Shown here: piece after piece, positions 12,138 through 23,044 of the stretch
Numbering within the stretch: position 1 is the stretch's first letter
Layout: each line of letters starts with the position of its first letter
Assembly (NCBI GenBank): GCA_009760855.2
Contig: WPIO01000001.1
Span: 21,170,501 to 21,234,500, forward strand
From: Cristatella mucedo
Lineage: Eukaryota > Bryozoa > Phylactolaemata > Cristatellidae
Reading direction: 5' to 3'
DNA: 64,000 nucleotides
The notes under the pieces: generated by a model
Seen by the model: only the letters and a program-made list of their open reading frames with translations
What the model was told of the DNA's origin: nothing
The model's database searches: none
Made by a program: the position numbers and the translations under genes

Positions 12138-12299
12138 ATTGCTGCTCGAGATTTCATTCAACTCCTCTAGGATTTCACTTTACAGCAAATGTAAAGCGCC
12201 TAGAGAGAGAGAGATTAAGTTCTCTGAGGGCGTTTTATCAAGTGAATTATTATTATTATTATTATATTGCTGCTCGGGATTTCATGCAACTCCTCTAGG
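12138..12299 (+). mobile_element. LINE A 3' tail insertion with 34-bp flanking duplication
   Basis: A 94-bp insert (12172-12265) holds the LINE A 3' end: CAGCAAATGTAAAGCGCC, AGAGATTAAGTTCTCT, GAGGGCG, then ATT repeats. It is flanked by a direct repeat at 12138-12171 and 12266-12299 that matches at 32 of 34 positions (begins ATTGCTGCTCG, ends ACTCCTCTAGG). The simplest reading is a 34-bp target-site duplication from one insertion. Confidence 0.85.
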
Positions 12300-12607
12300 C
12301 TCTAGGGCGGTACACATAAGATTTTTTCAGCTTATATCGTCTCATTATGTATCGACTCTCGCGCAAGAAAGAGGTTCAGCTACTTAAAAAAATAGGTTTT
12401 ATTGCCCGGTTTCCACACGCGGAAATGCAGAGTGCGTCAGAATATGGTGAGGGATATCACCAAGCCGCGGATAGCAAGTCGAGCGAATTCTCTCGTGATT
12501 ACTGATTTAAGTTTCTCTAATGCTGAATCGGTCCAAGCGAGTCCACTGAAGGAATTAGACTCGTCAGCGAGATTTCCGGTAAGCTATCTCTTGAATAAGA
12601 AAGGTAT

Positions 12608-12765
12608 TAGCTGATTTAACAGCCTCATTTGTATAGCTGCAGAAGAGCCTTAACGGCTTTCACCACCGCTTGCAGTTGGCACTATAGGATCGCCCACTGC
12701 CGTATTCGAACCCACGTACTCGGTCTGAAGAGCGAGCACCTTAACCCCAGCGCTATCACGACCCA
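12608..12765 (-). mobile_element. SINE I copy
   Basis: Minus strand. Tail GGCTGTTAAATCAGCTA at the left, the internal GCAGTGGGCGAT half-hairpin, a B box GGGTTCGAATACGG and a degenerate A-box head near 12755. Confidence 0.8.
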
Positions 12766-12925
12766 GCATCTTCTCAATGTGAAATTTGTGAGGGGATTTT
12801 ATAGTCGAATAAGAGATTGGTTGACACGTGCTATTAAAAGAAGAAATTTACACCAATGTGACACATTATATAAAAGATCTGTCACTATGGAGCTCCTACT
12901 TGTTGCCCCTTTCGGGAACGCCCTA

Positions 12926-12926
<1 letters not shown>

Positions 12927-12984
<58 letters not shown>

Positions 12985-13121
12985 ACACACTCACGCACAC
13001 ACACACACACACACACTCACGCACGCACTCAGGCACGCACACGCACACACTCACGCACGCACACACACACTCTCACGCACGCACACACACGTACACAAAG
13101 AGAGAGAGAGAGAGAGAGAGA
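12927..13121. repeat. (CA)n tract followed by (GA)n
   Basis: ACACAC runs with CACGCA and CTCACG interruptions to 13098, then AGAG to 13121. The His/Thr-rich open frame across it is a repeat artefact. Confidence 0.95.
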
Positions 13122-13639
13122 ACAATAGCTACATCAAGCGGTAGACGCCTGCTAAAAGCAAGAGCGAGAAGAGCACGTACGCCTCTCTTGTCTGCTAAGA
13201 ATTTGAATTTCAGAAGCCAAAACATTCTTATCATTCCTGTGCATCCTCGATCCTGAGGTTTCAGTTTTCAGTCTGGTGCAGCAAAGTATTCTTTGCTGGT
13301 CAATCAGCGCTACTTATATCCGGGAGTAGGTTTCTTCAATTTAATATTAATATTTATATATATTCAATTTATTTAGTAGTTCAAACAAAATTCAACTTAT
13401 TTGTTCAATTTGTTTTTTCAATTTGTGTCTAGTTACGCTTAATCTGCGCGGGGCAACCCAACATGCGGCACTTGACGGTTTGCTAACTTGTCGAGCTAAT
13501 GAAGCGCAAGGCGCGAATCGACTTGTGTTCGTAGTCTCGCAGTCTTTCGGCTGCCTCCATCATGATTTTTGTCTCGGCTCCTTGTAATGTAATTTATTTC
13601 TTCTTGGCAATTGAAGAAACCTTTTACTCAGCTCATATT
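13122..13639. other. No gene recognised
   Basis: Ordinary sequence with an AT-rich part at 13330-13430 containing repeated TTCAATTT-like words. Nothing else recognised. Confidence 0.4.
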
Positions 13640-13905
13640 CAGTGAACACCACCCTCAATGACTTTTCGACATTTAAGTCTCATCTAAAGACACGTCAATT
13701 CCGCCCAGCTTTCCCTACGCCCCAACGAATTGTTTTCTACTCTTTATGCTCACCTGTGCACGATTCAGTACACGTTACTGGCCAGGAGTACTACTCACCA
13801 GCAGACCTTAGTGTCTTCTTGAGTGCTTTCGTAAGCTTTTCCAAGCCAGATAGTTGTGTTCTTGAGCATGCTCAGGCCTAAGCATGATATCGTGCAGTAC
13901 TTTAA
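13640..13905 (+). mobile_element. LINE C 3' fragment
   Basis: The first part encodes a LINE-like C-terminal end (TLNDFSTFKSHLKTRQFRPAF), matching the common FKxxLKTHLFRxAF end of L2-type ORF2. The following 3' UTR (CACGATTCAGTACACGTTAC to GATATCGTGCAGTAC) is similar to 47085-47240. The tail is replaced here by TTAACAG repeats. Confidence 0.7.
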
Positions 13906-13996
13906 CAGTTAGTTGGTTAATGGTTTAACAGGTTTAACAGTTTACAAGTTTAACAGGTTAACAGTTTAGTTGGTTAACTGTTGGTTTAACAGTTGC
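13903..13996. repeat. Degenerate TTAACAG repeats
   Basis: About nine imperfect copies of GTTTAACAGGTTTAACAG-like words, with TTAGTTGGTTAA interspersed. It lies where the LINE C 3' end should be, so it may have grown from that element's tail. Confidence 0.75.
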
Positions 13997-15237
13997 TTCT
14001 CTTTCTGCGAACTGTAAATCGTCTGAATGGAGATTTGGTTCTGTTAGGGTGCTATATGAAAGGAACAAAAGACTTATTGTCTGTATATACATATATATAT
14101 CTTATATATTGATATTATTATCATCTTGACACTACTCAATGCACACTTCCAGCGCCAAGAGAAACACGGGCAGCTGGATTTTAGTCAAAGCATTCATTTT
14201 TGTACATTTCGACAATGCCCACCCAGCAGTGGGTGAGCAGGGGGTGAAATAATGCTGCTAATCTCTGCTGACAGTTTTGCTATTTGGCAAGCCCTCCTCG
14301 TATTTAGTGTTTCACATCACGACCCACTATGAGATTTGATTTTAATGCGGATAATTTTCCAAATTCTTAAGCTTTTTTCAGTTCAAAACACGTTGCTAAG
14401 ATTATTTATTTACTGTAGAGTCTTGGTTTTTTCAACGAACCGCCAGCCACTTCCATATGTTCGCGACTAGAAATGGTTAGAGCAATTTAAAAACGGAATA
14501 TTTTGCAAGCTCTCGGAGGGACGATGGTTCGATTCTAGAGCCGCGAAACAGGAAATGCTATGAAAAGCAGAACTCTATATAGAACAGAGGCTTAGACAAA
14601 GAAAATTGCAGAGGCCTCATTTCTGAATGGTCTCCCGATAAATTCAGACGCACCGCGGCAAGCCCATACTTCTTTCCTTCCGTCGGAAGAAGCTTCCCTA
14701 CTGGAGGCCACCGGGATTACGCAACCAAAATCGAACTTCGAGCAGTTGCAAACTGACGGGCATTCAAGGCCTTCGGACGCAATCGTCCCGCCCGCACGTG
14801 TGAGCATTGTGATCCTTGATTTTTTTCAGATGCTATATCGCTGGTTGTTCTGGGTAAAAGGCAGCGGTTCTTCTGGCCTGCCTTAGTTTTTTAATTCAGT
14901 CTATTTATTACTTATTCACTGTCGTTCTGAGGATCTACATTGAAGGAAGAAATCGCTTCCGCTTCGGGCTGAGCTGTTACTGCGACACGCTGAGGCTAGG
15001 CATGGTTTTCATTCGTCTGCGAGCTGTTAAAAGCAAGCTTTTTGACGGACTCTAAATTTGAGCTGGATATCCGGGAAGGTCAGGGACGGTACTGCTAGAG
15101 GCAACGTGCAGCCCTACTATAAGACAAATGTGCACCTATGGCTGTTGCACCTTCCGGAAGTACTTCGCGCTGGCATAAGCAGGCAATCTTACGCTTGAAT
15201 CAGATCCCGAGTTCATCTTTCTACAACTATAATGCAT
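13997..15237. other. No gene recognised
   Basis: AT-leaning sequence with a short TATATACATATATATAT tract near 14085-14102. A 71-codon minus-strand frame (14592-14807) resembles nothing known. Confidence 0.4.
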
Positions 15238-15285
15238 TGATATAGCGCCCTCAGAGAACGAAACCTCTTTCTAGGCACTTTCTAT
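15238..15285 (-). mobile_element. LINE A/SINE II-type 3' tail fragment
   Basis: On the minus strand it reads GTGCCTAGAAAGAGGTTTCG, then CTCTGAGGGCGCTATATC. Only the terminal stem-loop is present. Confidence 0.7.
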
Positions 15286-16055
15286 TTTCTGCCCGCCTTC
15301 TTGTGTCGCTCGAGTTGAAAAGAAAAGACAGCTATTATTTAGCTCCTATCAAAAGTAGATATTGTTCTGTGCGGTACCCGAAGCCAGAAACGGCGTCAGT
15401 TAAGATCCCTCTGCGTCCTCAGCAATGCTATCGGGCTGTATTCTTGTTCTCCGTCTTCTTATCTGAGTTGGTGCTCCGTGCACTTTTCACCACTGCCATG
15501 GCGATGCTATTATTTCGATCTAAAATGATCAGCGATGCAGGTACTTTTGTTTTGTTGCATCGTAGCGATACCAGGCCGGGCTGAGCGTGCAGCTGCCTCA
15601 TTCGTTAATTACAGAGAACGAATCGTCGTGCAATGCAGTCGCCATCATTAACCGCTCGCCGCCGGATGAGCCGGTGGGGCGGGCCGCGAAACCTCAGGCA
15701 GCCACCTCGCATTCGAATGAGGCACGAGGGATCGGCTCGACGACCTCGCGGGAGCATCTCTCGCATCCCAATGGCTCCCCTGGAACGCTACGAAAGACGC
15801 TCAGCTGCCACGCTCCTGGGCGGGCGGTGCCAGGAGAGCCGAGCTATTCTCGACGCAGCCTGCCCGGCGCGGCGACGCTGGCTGAGGGGGCCTGCGGCGG
15901 AAACAAGGCTGTGCCGCAGCAGGCCCCCCCCCCGCGGCACTCTTCGCAGCGTTGTTACTATTGCCAATCCTAGCCTCTAGCATTTCCCAGAGTGGTAGTA
16001 GTAAAAAGTAAGCATCAAAAAAATAATGAAAAGACAAACGAAAAAGGTACGCGTC
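15286..16055. other. No gene recognised; GC-rich from 15590
   Basis: From about 15590 to 15960 the sequence is GC- and CpG-rich with overlapping open frames on both strands (up to 128 codons, 15587-15973), none recognisable. It could be a CpG island but no exon can be supported. Confidence 0.35.
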
Positions 16056-16059
16056 TCTT

Positions 16060-16140
16060 GTCTGGCGCTCTAAGAGAACTTGATTTCAAGCAGCCCCGCT
16101 GTAAGCGTGCCGACGGGCTCGACCCGCGACCTTGTTCGCT
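16060..16140 (-). mobile_element. SINE II copy, divergent
   Basis: On the + strand: GGCGCTCTAAGAGAACTTGA (the reverse of the LINE A/SINE II stem-loop), then GGGCTCGACCCGCGACCTTG (the reverse of a B-box region). The stem-loop half is badly decayed. Confidence 0.55.
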
Positions 16141-16497
16141 AAAGCATTGTCGCCGCACACGCGCGCTGCAGCGCGAAACTCCACTCGAGGCCTGGAGCGG
16201 CAGCCGCCTAGTACACGACATCAGCTTTTAAGCGACCAAAGCAAAGTTTATGAGGTGAGCGATTCTGAGCCGATTATAATTCACGAGCCGCGAGCGACAT
16301 CTCGGCAGTCATTATCTGGCCGATGCAGCAACGGACGTTTCAGTGCGTACTCGAGACACATCCAGACAGTGCTAGGGTGCCGCTCGACCAAGTGAAAGCC
16401 GGCGCGCTGGGCTGCTCGTCGCCGTTTTCTTAGTGGCCTTTTCTTCTAAGGCAGAGGACAGAGGCAGCCACAGCCGCGTGTAAATTATAATGATGAC

Positions 16498-16612
16498 AAT
16501 TATTTTTATAAAGCATTCGTATGGCGCCCCCATAGAACTGAATCCCTTTCTAGGCACTCTACAAATGCTGTAAAGAAAGCATGACCAAATGATTAGTGGT
16601 AGCATAAGCAAT
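16498..16612 (-). mobile_element. LINE A 3' end fragment
   Basis: Minus strand: part of the LINE A 3' UTR (CCACTAATCATTTGGTCATG, then CTTTCTTTACAGCATTTG), followed by the stem-loop GTGCCTAGAAAGGGATTCAG and GGGGCGCCATACGAATG, then an AT-rich tail. Confidence 0.85.
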
Positions 16613-17048
16613 GTCGCGCGAGCAAAACGTAGCTTTTGAACTAGCACAATGTCGCAGAGTCTTCGGTGCAGCGGTCTGTCTCCATGTCGACAACATGCGC
16701 CCGGAGGTCTCGGTAACTGCGCAGGGGCCGACTGCCCTCGATTGCCAGGCATGGACGCTGAAGTTGTCGACATATGTCGAGCAGCCGGACGCTTTGGCCG
16801 CTCAGAGCCGGCATCGTAGATCGCTAGAGCCTCTTCTTCGGCAGGAAAGGGTTGCGACCGGAGCTCGAGCCTCGTTCGCCCCTCCGCCTGTCATCCTTCT
16901 CCAACGCCGCCGTCGCCGCCCCCTGCCTCGGCTCTCTCTGCTCGCGAAGCGCCTCGCTTCGCTTCCCCTGGCTGCCCCCGTCCCGCGGTGCCCGGGCTGC
17001 CCTTTCTCGCTTGCCATTCCCTGCGCTCACGTATGTGTGCATGTGTGC

Positions 17049-17049
<1 letters not shown>
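16613..17049. other. No gene recognised; GC-rich
   Basis: GC-rich sequence rich in CGCCGCC words at 16850-17010, with open frames in five frames at once, which argues against real coding. No family resemblance. Confidence 0.35.
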
Positions 17050-17084
<35 letters not shown>

Positions 17085-17214
17085 ATGTGCGTACCTGCAT
17101 GCTAGAGGCTTGGGTCCTTTGGCTCAGACTGGTGGCCTTGGCGGCAGCGCGTGTTCTTGAACTGCCATTTTTCTTATTTATTCGAGTAATTCTAAACGTG
17201 AGACCGTGTCGTGG

Positions 17215-17290
<76 letters not shown>
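17050..17290. repeat. (GT)n at 17050-17083 and (GA)n at 17218-17290
   Basis: Two pure dinucleotide tracts about 135 bp apart, of 34 and 73 bp. Confidence 0.95.
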
Positions 17291-17293
<3 letters not shown>

Positions 17294-17908
17294 TTAGATG
17301 AGGGCAGATCGCGAAGAATTTGTTTTTATTTTTTAAGGATAGTGAAAAGTGTCTCCAGGGGCTGCAACTTCTCTTCGCAGATGCGTACGTAATTGTAGCG
17401 GTGAACCGACTACTTCTTGAGGCAGTATCTAAAACCTTGGCACAGCCTCTTTCCTTTAGGAGGAGCCGTGCCCCCCCAGCACTTTTAGTAAAGCCATCAT
17501 CAAAGACGAGATTCGTGTTAGATTTTGAAAAGGCTGTTGCAGACGAATTCTATAATGGGTGCTATCGCCAAAGCAAAATGAAAGCAACGCCAGAGACGGA
17601 GATGCGAGGCGTAGATATGCGCAGTCACCGAGTTGAAAAGGACATCCTCAAAATTTTGAAGAGCTTTTGAAGGATGGTTTTTTTTAGCTTACAAGAATAA
17701 GAAAAGAAAAGCGCAGAGCGGGAGGTGCGGAAGCAAGGCTTCGCAAGATGTGTGAGTAACACGCGAAGAGATAGCCAGACGTGGTAATCATCTAAAAGCA
17801 CCGGGTGAGCGCGCGTGTCGAGCGTGGGCGCTTTTTCGAAAGCCTGCACGTACCCACCAGATGGTGGGCGGGCGGGCGGCTCATGGTTGTCTCTGCTCCG
17901 AGCCAAAG
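17291..17908. other. No gene recognised
   Basis: A 116-codon frame at 17320-17670 contains FVLDFEKAVADEF, faintly like the DFEKA motif of MULE transposases, but the expected following motifs are absent. I do not call a gene. Confidence 0.35.
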
Positions 17909-17982
17909 TGCCCGCTCCTACAAGTGCCCGCTCCTACAAGTGCCCGCTCCTACAAGTGCCCGCTCCTACAAGTGCCTGCTCC
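17909..17982. repeat. 16-bp minisatellite
   Basis: Four perfect tandem copies of TGCCCGCTCCTACAAG (17909-17972) and a partial fifth, TGCCTGCTCC. The unit is not a multiple of three, so the open frames across it are incidental. Confidence 0.95.
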
Positions 17983-19518
17983 GCTACGGCTCATCATGGT
18001 CGTGCTCTACTATCTCCGAAGAAAAGTCACTCTGGTGACTCACTTTAGTTCACGATCGTAGCCAGCTTCGCCCTGTGCAGCCGCAGAAAACTTTACGACA
18101 ATTACGCCTCAGCCTCAGTGCCGGAGACCTAGCGACGATCGCTAGGTAGTCTGCTCAAGAGTGCTAATGAGTACGCAGAGCGAGTAAGCGACGTGGGCGT
18201 ATCGCCGAGTTAACCGGATTCTTAAACAGTGGCGTACCTGGGTTTAAGCAAAGCAGCGGGCCAAATTCAATCCGCAACCTTGGCTGTGGTAGAAAATCAG
18301 AGGCGCATAAGGATCGGTCCGATGAGGTCGACGCCGCCGGCCACTCTTCGATGGCCGCTTCCGTCCTTAACTCAAGTTCATAAGTAACAGCGACGCCGCT
18401 CGGTGTCTCTTCGCAGCACAGAGAGAATTTTGCATCTAGGATAGAACTGGTGCTTCCGGCTACCCCAATGAAAAATCGCTCGGTCAAATTTTTTTATATC
18501 TTATTTCTTTTTCACTAATACAAACAACTTAGGTTTAGCAAGTAATTTGGCTGTACATGTTTAGTTATAGGTAGATGCTAGCGCGTCTAATTAAACGTCT
18601 TACTACTGGCAATGTTTATTTAGCCCATGTTGCAGTATCGAGCCTCATTTATATCCTGCTCCAGTTGATTTGACTGCACGGAGAGTAGAAGGTATTGGCC
18701 TCAGTGCAGATTTTAATGTTTGGCTCAATCTTGGGTACGGCTGCTGCGAGTTTCTTTTTACTAGCACCTAGTTATGCCGTGGTTTCATCTTAACTGCAGT
18801 AATAATGTCATTCTATGCGGTTTGGCTTTCCGTAACAGAATGGCTCATGACTTTTATTTTGGTCATAATGCTGAAAATTTATGACTTACAATGATGTAAA
18901 GGTATATGGCCAAACTACGGTTTTTGGACTTACCAAAAGCTACACAGCGAGCTCACGGTATTGCTCAGTCAGAAAGGCAACCCGCGATATATCCAACATC
19001 AAACGAGAGTACGGCGGGGCCGACGAGACAGCGAACAACTTGCACACCGCAGACAGACAGCCGTTCAAACATGCGACAGCCACAGCCTGAAAATAACTAC
19101 CGACTGGCGTCAACGCAGCCCTCGACTTGACCTTTAAAGGAAATGATCTAAAAGCCCATCTGCTCATCATAGCATTTGCTCAGTCTGTGTGACACATGCT
19201 ATCACTTATCAATTGAGGTGCTTTCTTTTCAGAATATGCGAAGAATGTTAAGAGATTTGGGTCCCCTAGGAAGTTCTAGAAATGTTTAATTATTCTTATT
19301 ATTATGGTACGAATTGCATTCGTACCCAATCGCGACGCTCAGCCGCTTTTCGGCGGAGTTGTAGAACTCCTCTCACTGGGAAGTTTGGAACACGTCTTGA
19401 GGGTCCCTTTGTTTACAGTACATACCTTGGCAAAAATATTATAGGCATACAAGAGTCAATTCAAGGGGGAAATCGATAGAGGTAAAGAGATAACACACAG
19501 AGACAGAGAGAGAGATAG

Positions 19519-19520
<2 letters not shown>
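17983..19520. other. No gene recognised
   Basis: Mostly unique sequence. A small perfect hairpin lies at 18127-18147 (ACCTAGCGA, loop CGA, TCGCTAGGT). Short frames of 65-107 codons resemble nothing known. Confidence 0.4.
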
Positions 19521-19567
<47 letters not shown>

Positions 19568-19700
19568 TATACATATATATAGAGAGAGAGAGGGAAAGAG
19601 AGAGCAAGAGTGTTTGAGTGTGTTTGTGGGCGTGTGCGTGCGTGCGTGCGTGCGTGCGCGCGCGCGTGCGTGCGTGCGTGTGTGCATGTGCGTACCCTGC
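19521..19700. repeat. (AT)n, (GA)n and GTGC-rich tracts
   Basis: AT repeats 19521-19579, a short GA run, then alternating purine-pyrimidine GTGCGTGC sequence to about 19690, which is potentially Z-DNA-forming. Open frames here are repeat artefacts. Confidence 0.9.
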
Positions 19701-20442
19701 ATGCGAGTATGCACATATACTTGCGAGTGTGCTCATACGTGTGAGTTACAGGGCAGATAGAAACTGCAGAAAGTGGTAGAATAGAGAGTGCGAGAGGAGC
19801 GAGATAACAAAGATTAAGAGAGGGGAGAGAGAGAGAGTGCGAGACAAGAAGAGGTGGAGAAAGCGAGATTCGCGGCGATACATCGCCAGTCTGTAGTCCT
19901 TCCAACATCCGCCAGCCAGAGCAGCACGATGCAGCCCCCTCCCACCAAAGCCAGCCAGCCTAGCGCTGTCTCTCTCAGCTGGCATTACAGCAGAGAAGAA
20001 AATGAACCGACTTCTGCGATCGAGCTCCCGCTGCGCCACGCATAGTTAAGTCGCCAGCAGCGGTCCGCACCTCCGGCTCGTACAGGTGTGCTCGCCCAAT
20101 GGGCGTCTCCTGCTCGCGGGCTCGCCGCCCGCCGACGTTGGTTGCGGCTGGTGCTGAGCTAGCCGTGCATAACGCTGCCTCGCATGAGCTGCCATCCCAT
20201 CACTAGCTATGGCACCGACTAGCTGCTCTCACTATTGTGTAGAAACGCGCGGGGTACCCAATTTAGAGGTTAGCGGCTGGCAGGACGCCAGCCGCAGCTA
20301 GTCAGCTGGCGGATGTGACCTGGTTACGAGCTCCACGTCCGCAACGCGGAGTGACGTCACAGACCAGTTCCGCTCGGCTGCTCCGCCGCTAGGGTCAGCG
20401 GGCCGAGCAGCCGGGATTCTCTGCTGACCGCGCCGTTCAGAT
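19701..20442 (+). promoter_or_regulatory. Probable KLF6/7 promoter and 5' UTR region
   Basis: GC-rich, CpG-rich sequence directly upstream of coding exon 1. No TATA box was recognised, in keeping with a CpG-island promoter. It contains a perfect CRE at 20352-20359. The transcription start cannot be placed from sequence alone. An in-frame TGA at 20425-20427 separates this region from the ATG. Confidence 0.55.
20352..20359. promoter_or_regulatory. Perfect cAMP response element (CRE)
   Basis: TGACGTCA, the palindromic CREB/ATF site, lies 84 bp upstream of the start codon. KLF6/7-type genes behave as inducible regulators in other animals, so CREB/ATF control is plausible; it is inferred from the motif and its position. 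Confidence 0.5.
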
Positions 20443-20544
20443 ATGGAGGCTCTGCCCAGTGGAGGCATATTCCGCGAGCTCCAGGTTGTGCATGACACGG
20501 GATATTTTTCCGCTCTCCCCTCACTGGAGGACAGATGGCAGCAG
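20443..20544 (+). CDS. KLF6/7: KLF6/7 transcription factor, coding exon 1
   Basis: The exon encodes 34 residues, beginning [20 protein letters not shown] and continuing [14 protein letters not shown]. This is almost the KLF6/KLF7 signature N-terminus ([26 protein letters not shown] in vertebrates) and the exon ends at the same residue as theirs. The donor CAG|GTAAGC is a strong consensus and leaves phase 0. The start codon has G at -3 and G at +4, and an in-frame TGA lies 18 nt upstream, so this ATG is the start. The exon is too short for open-frame screens and lies 14.1 kb from exon 2. KLF6/7 proteins are nuclear activators that bind GC boxes and CACCC elements; this conserved segment is part of their N-terminal activation domain. 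Confidence 0.95.
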
Positions 20545-22762
20545 GTAAGCCAACGGCGGGCGAGCAGTCGGTAAATGCCGCCGCCGGCGCCGCCGGGGCG
20601 CCGCGGCCACGGATGCGCCGCAGGAGTCGCCCCGTAGGCCCTAGCGTCGGACTCGAGCTTGGGAGCGGCAGCGAAGAGCTGCCGCAGCGATAGGCCATCG
20701 ACGAGCTGCTCTGCACTGCGCCGCCGCCGCTGCTGTGCGAGCGCAACGCCTGGCAGTCAGGGCTTTCTCGCGCGGGCGGCGGGCGAACCTGTCCTCTCCG
20801 GGGTACTAGTCTCTCGCGCGCCTGGCTGCGGCAGCCGCGTCGACAGGTGGCTCACAGGCGTGCGCCCCCTCCAGCCGAGCCGCCGAATTACTGCAATCCG
20901 CCTCGTGCGTGCGACCGGAGCCTGGCAGCAGCGAGGCAGTCAGTCGTGGGAGCGGCAGGCGCTGTCGACGGCGGCGACTACGAGGCGACTGACTCGCCGT
21001 TGGACCGCCCTGTCCGCCGCCGTCTCCTCCTCCTCCGCAGCTGCTCGCGTTCGCGCTTTCTTCGACTAGGACTGCTATCCTAGCTGCATCGTCATTAGTT
21101 CGTCTGCTTGTAGCACTCGGCCTCGCACATTATCTCCGAGGCCGCTGTTCTCCAGCGGCTGGCGAGCAGGCGGGAGGGGGAACGTGGGGGTCAGTCAGCT
21201 GACCGCTCGGCTGGTCGCCGGACGAGGCGGGAGCCACTTCTGTTTTGACGGCGGTCGGCGCCGATGTCAAGACTAGCTGAGGAAGCACGGTTTCGCGCTG
21301 CTGCGTTGCTTTATCGCGCCGGCCCACCGATTCCGTTCCGGTAGCCGGGGTAGCCGGCCGTGTTGGGCTGGCGGCGTCCTGCCAGGGGGGCGTGGGAGTG
21401 CCTTCGAGCGGCCAGCCAGCCGGCCGGCCGAGTCCGATCTGGTCTGCCAAGCGGCGGGCGGGTGCAGCAGCAGAAAGAGGAAGGATGACGGAGTGGCAGC
21501 GGCGAAATACAATGGCGTTCTGTTGCGGGCGGGACCTCTCGTCAATGACCGCTTGTCGTCAGGCATTCGAGCGAGCCTCTTTTGCTTTTCACGAGCTGCA
21601 TTGATTGAATTCCTTTGACGGGGCCACGCGTGCCAGCTCGCCTCGCGGCTCTCGGAGAAGGATGGGGAGATGCCGTACGGTGTCGCCGAGCCGGATGCAC
21701 GCGCAGAGGTCGCTCCGTTCGTTCGCCAGCAACGAAACGACGGCCTGACAGCTCGGCGCCTTTTGGACCGATCGGAGCGCTGGCTGGCGGCCGGCGGCCA
21801 GCGTGGCGTCGAGCTTCGTCCTCGCCTAAGCCGCGCCGCCGCCGCCTCGAGGGGATTACGTAGGGCGCGCGAATCGTGCTCGGAAGTCGTCTGGATGCGC
21901 TCGATCTGCGTGCCTAATCGGGCGCCCCGCTGACTGCCGGTCGTCGCTGTCGCCCAGCCCTGCCAGGGCACCGCCAGCGCCGCCGCTCCCAGCCGCCGGC
22001 CGAGCGGCTCCGTGCCAGCCAGTGGAAGAGGCGAGCCGACGGGTGGAGGCAGGGTGAGGGGGAGGGCTCGTCGGTGCGCCCCAGTTCGTAGGATCCGCAT
22101 AACTCTCCAAACGCCTCCGTCGGCGAAGCAGCTCGAGCTCATTTCACCAACCTGCAGCAGTCCACCCACCGGGGTCTAGTGTTTTTCAAGCTGATCGCGA
22201 AGCTAAGCATCGGCACCGGCAGCTCGATCCGAAACTGGGAGGCCAGCCTGAACAGTCGCGGGTACCAACTCTCCGACTGCTCTGAGGGTCGGTCTTCTGC
22301 GAGAGAACGCCCGGCAGATGACCGAATCTGTATTGTGGCTGGCTAGCTCCGGTTCGTTGTTAGTGGCCAGTGCGCCAGCCGTCCGGTGGAGTGCACCGGA
22401 AATGCACCAGGCGCTGCTCAGTTTTCTCTCTCAAGCTGCAGCTATCCTCCAGAAAGTGTTGAATCCTCTTATAACGTTCCGGCGGTGGCTGCTCGGTGCC
22501 CGCAGCAGCCGTCCCTGGGACTGACTGCTGGCGGTGCAGCCTGTGTGAGCTAGCAAAGGTCATGCCGGCACGGCCCAGGGCACAGCCTAGGGCGTGTTCG
22601 TTGAGTTTGCTGGCTGGCTAGTCGAATCTGCAGAAGTCGAGCCCTGCCTGCTGTGCCTGTTCCAAGCTGAGAAAACGCATCGGGTAACGACGGCTGACCC
22701 CAATCGCTGGGGTAACAACAGCAATTGCTGGTTGGTCTTGGCGTGCCTATTGCCACCGAGTT

Positions 22763-22768
<6 letters not shown>
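20545..22768. other. CpG-rich start of intron 1
   Basis: Strongly GC- and CpG-rich. Open frames of up to 298 codons (21273-22169, minus) and several on the + strand overlap each other and have Arg/Ala/Pro/Ser composition dictated by base content; none resembles a known protein. Best read as a continuation of the promoter CpG island, possibly holding enhancers or alternative first exons. Confidence 0.55.

Positions 22769-23044
<276 letters not shown>

Noticed and set aside
12629-13144. 171-codon His/Thr-rich protein
   Set aside because: Mostly a CA repeat preceded by a SINE I read on the wrong strand.
17320-17670. Possible MULE transposase fragment (FVLDFEKAVADEF)
   Set aside because: Only one short motif is suggestive; the following GCxFH block and flanking domains are absent.
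17805-18061. Repeat-containing proteins across the minisatellite
   Set aside because: The 16-bp unit shifts frame at each copy, so all three frames stay open by chance.
21273-22169. 298-codon minus-strand frame in the CpG-rich start of intron 1
   Set aside because: Arg/Ala/Pro/Ser composition follows base composition, several frames are open at once, and no motif or domain is visible.
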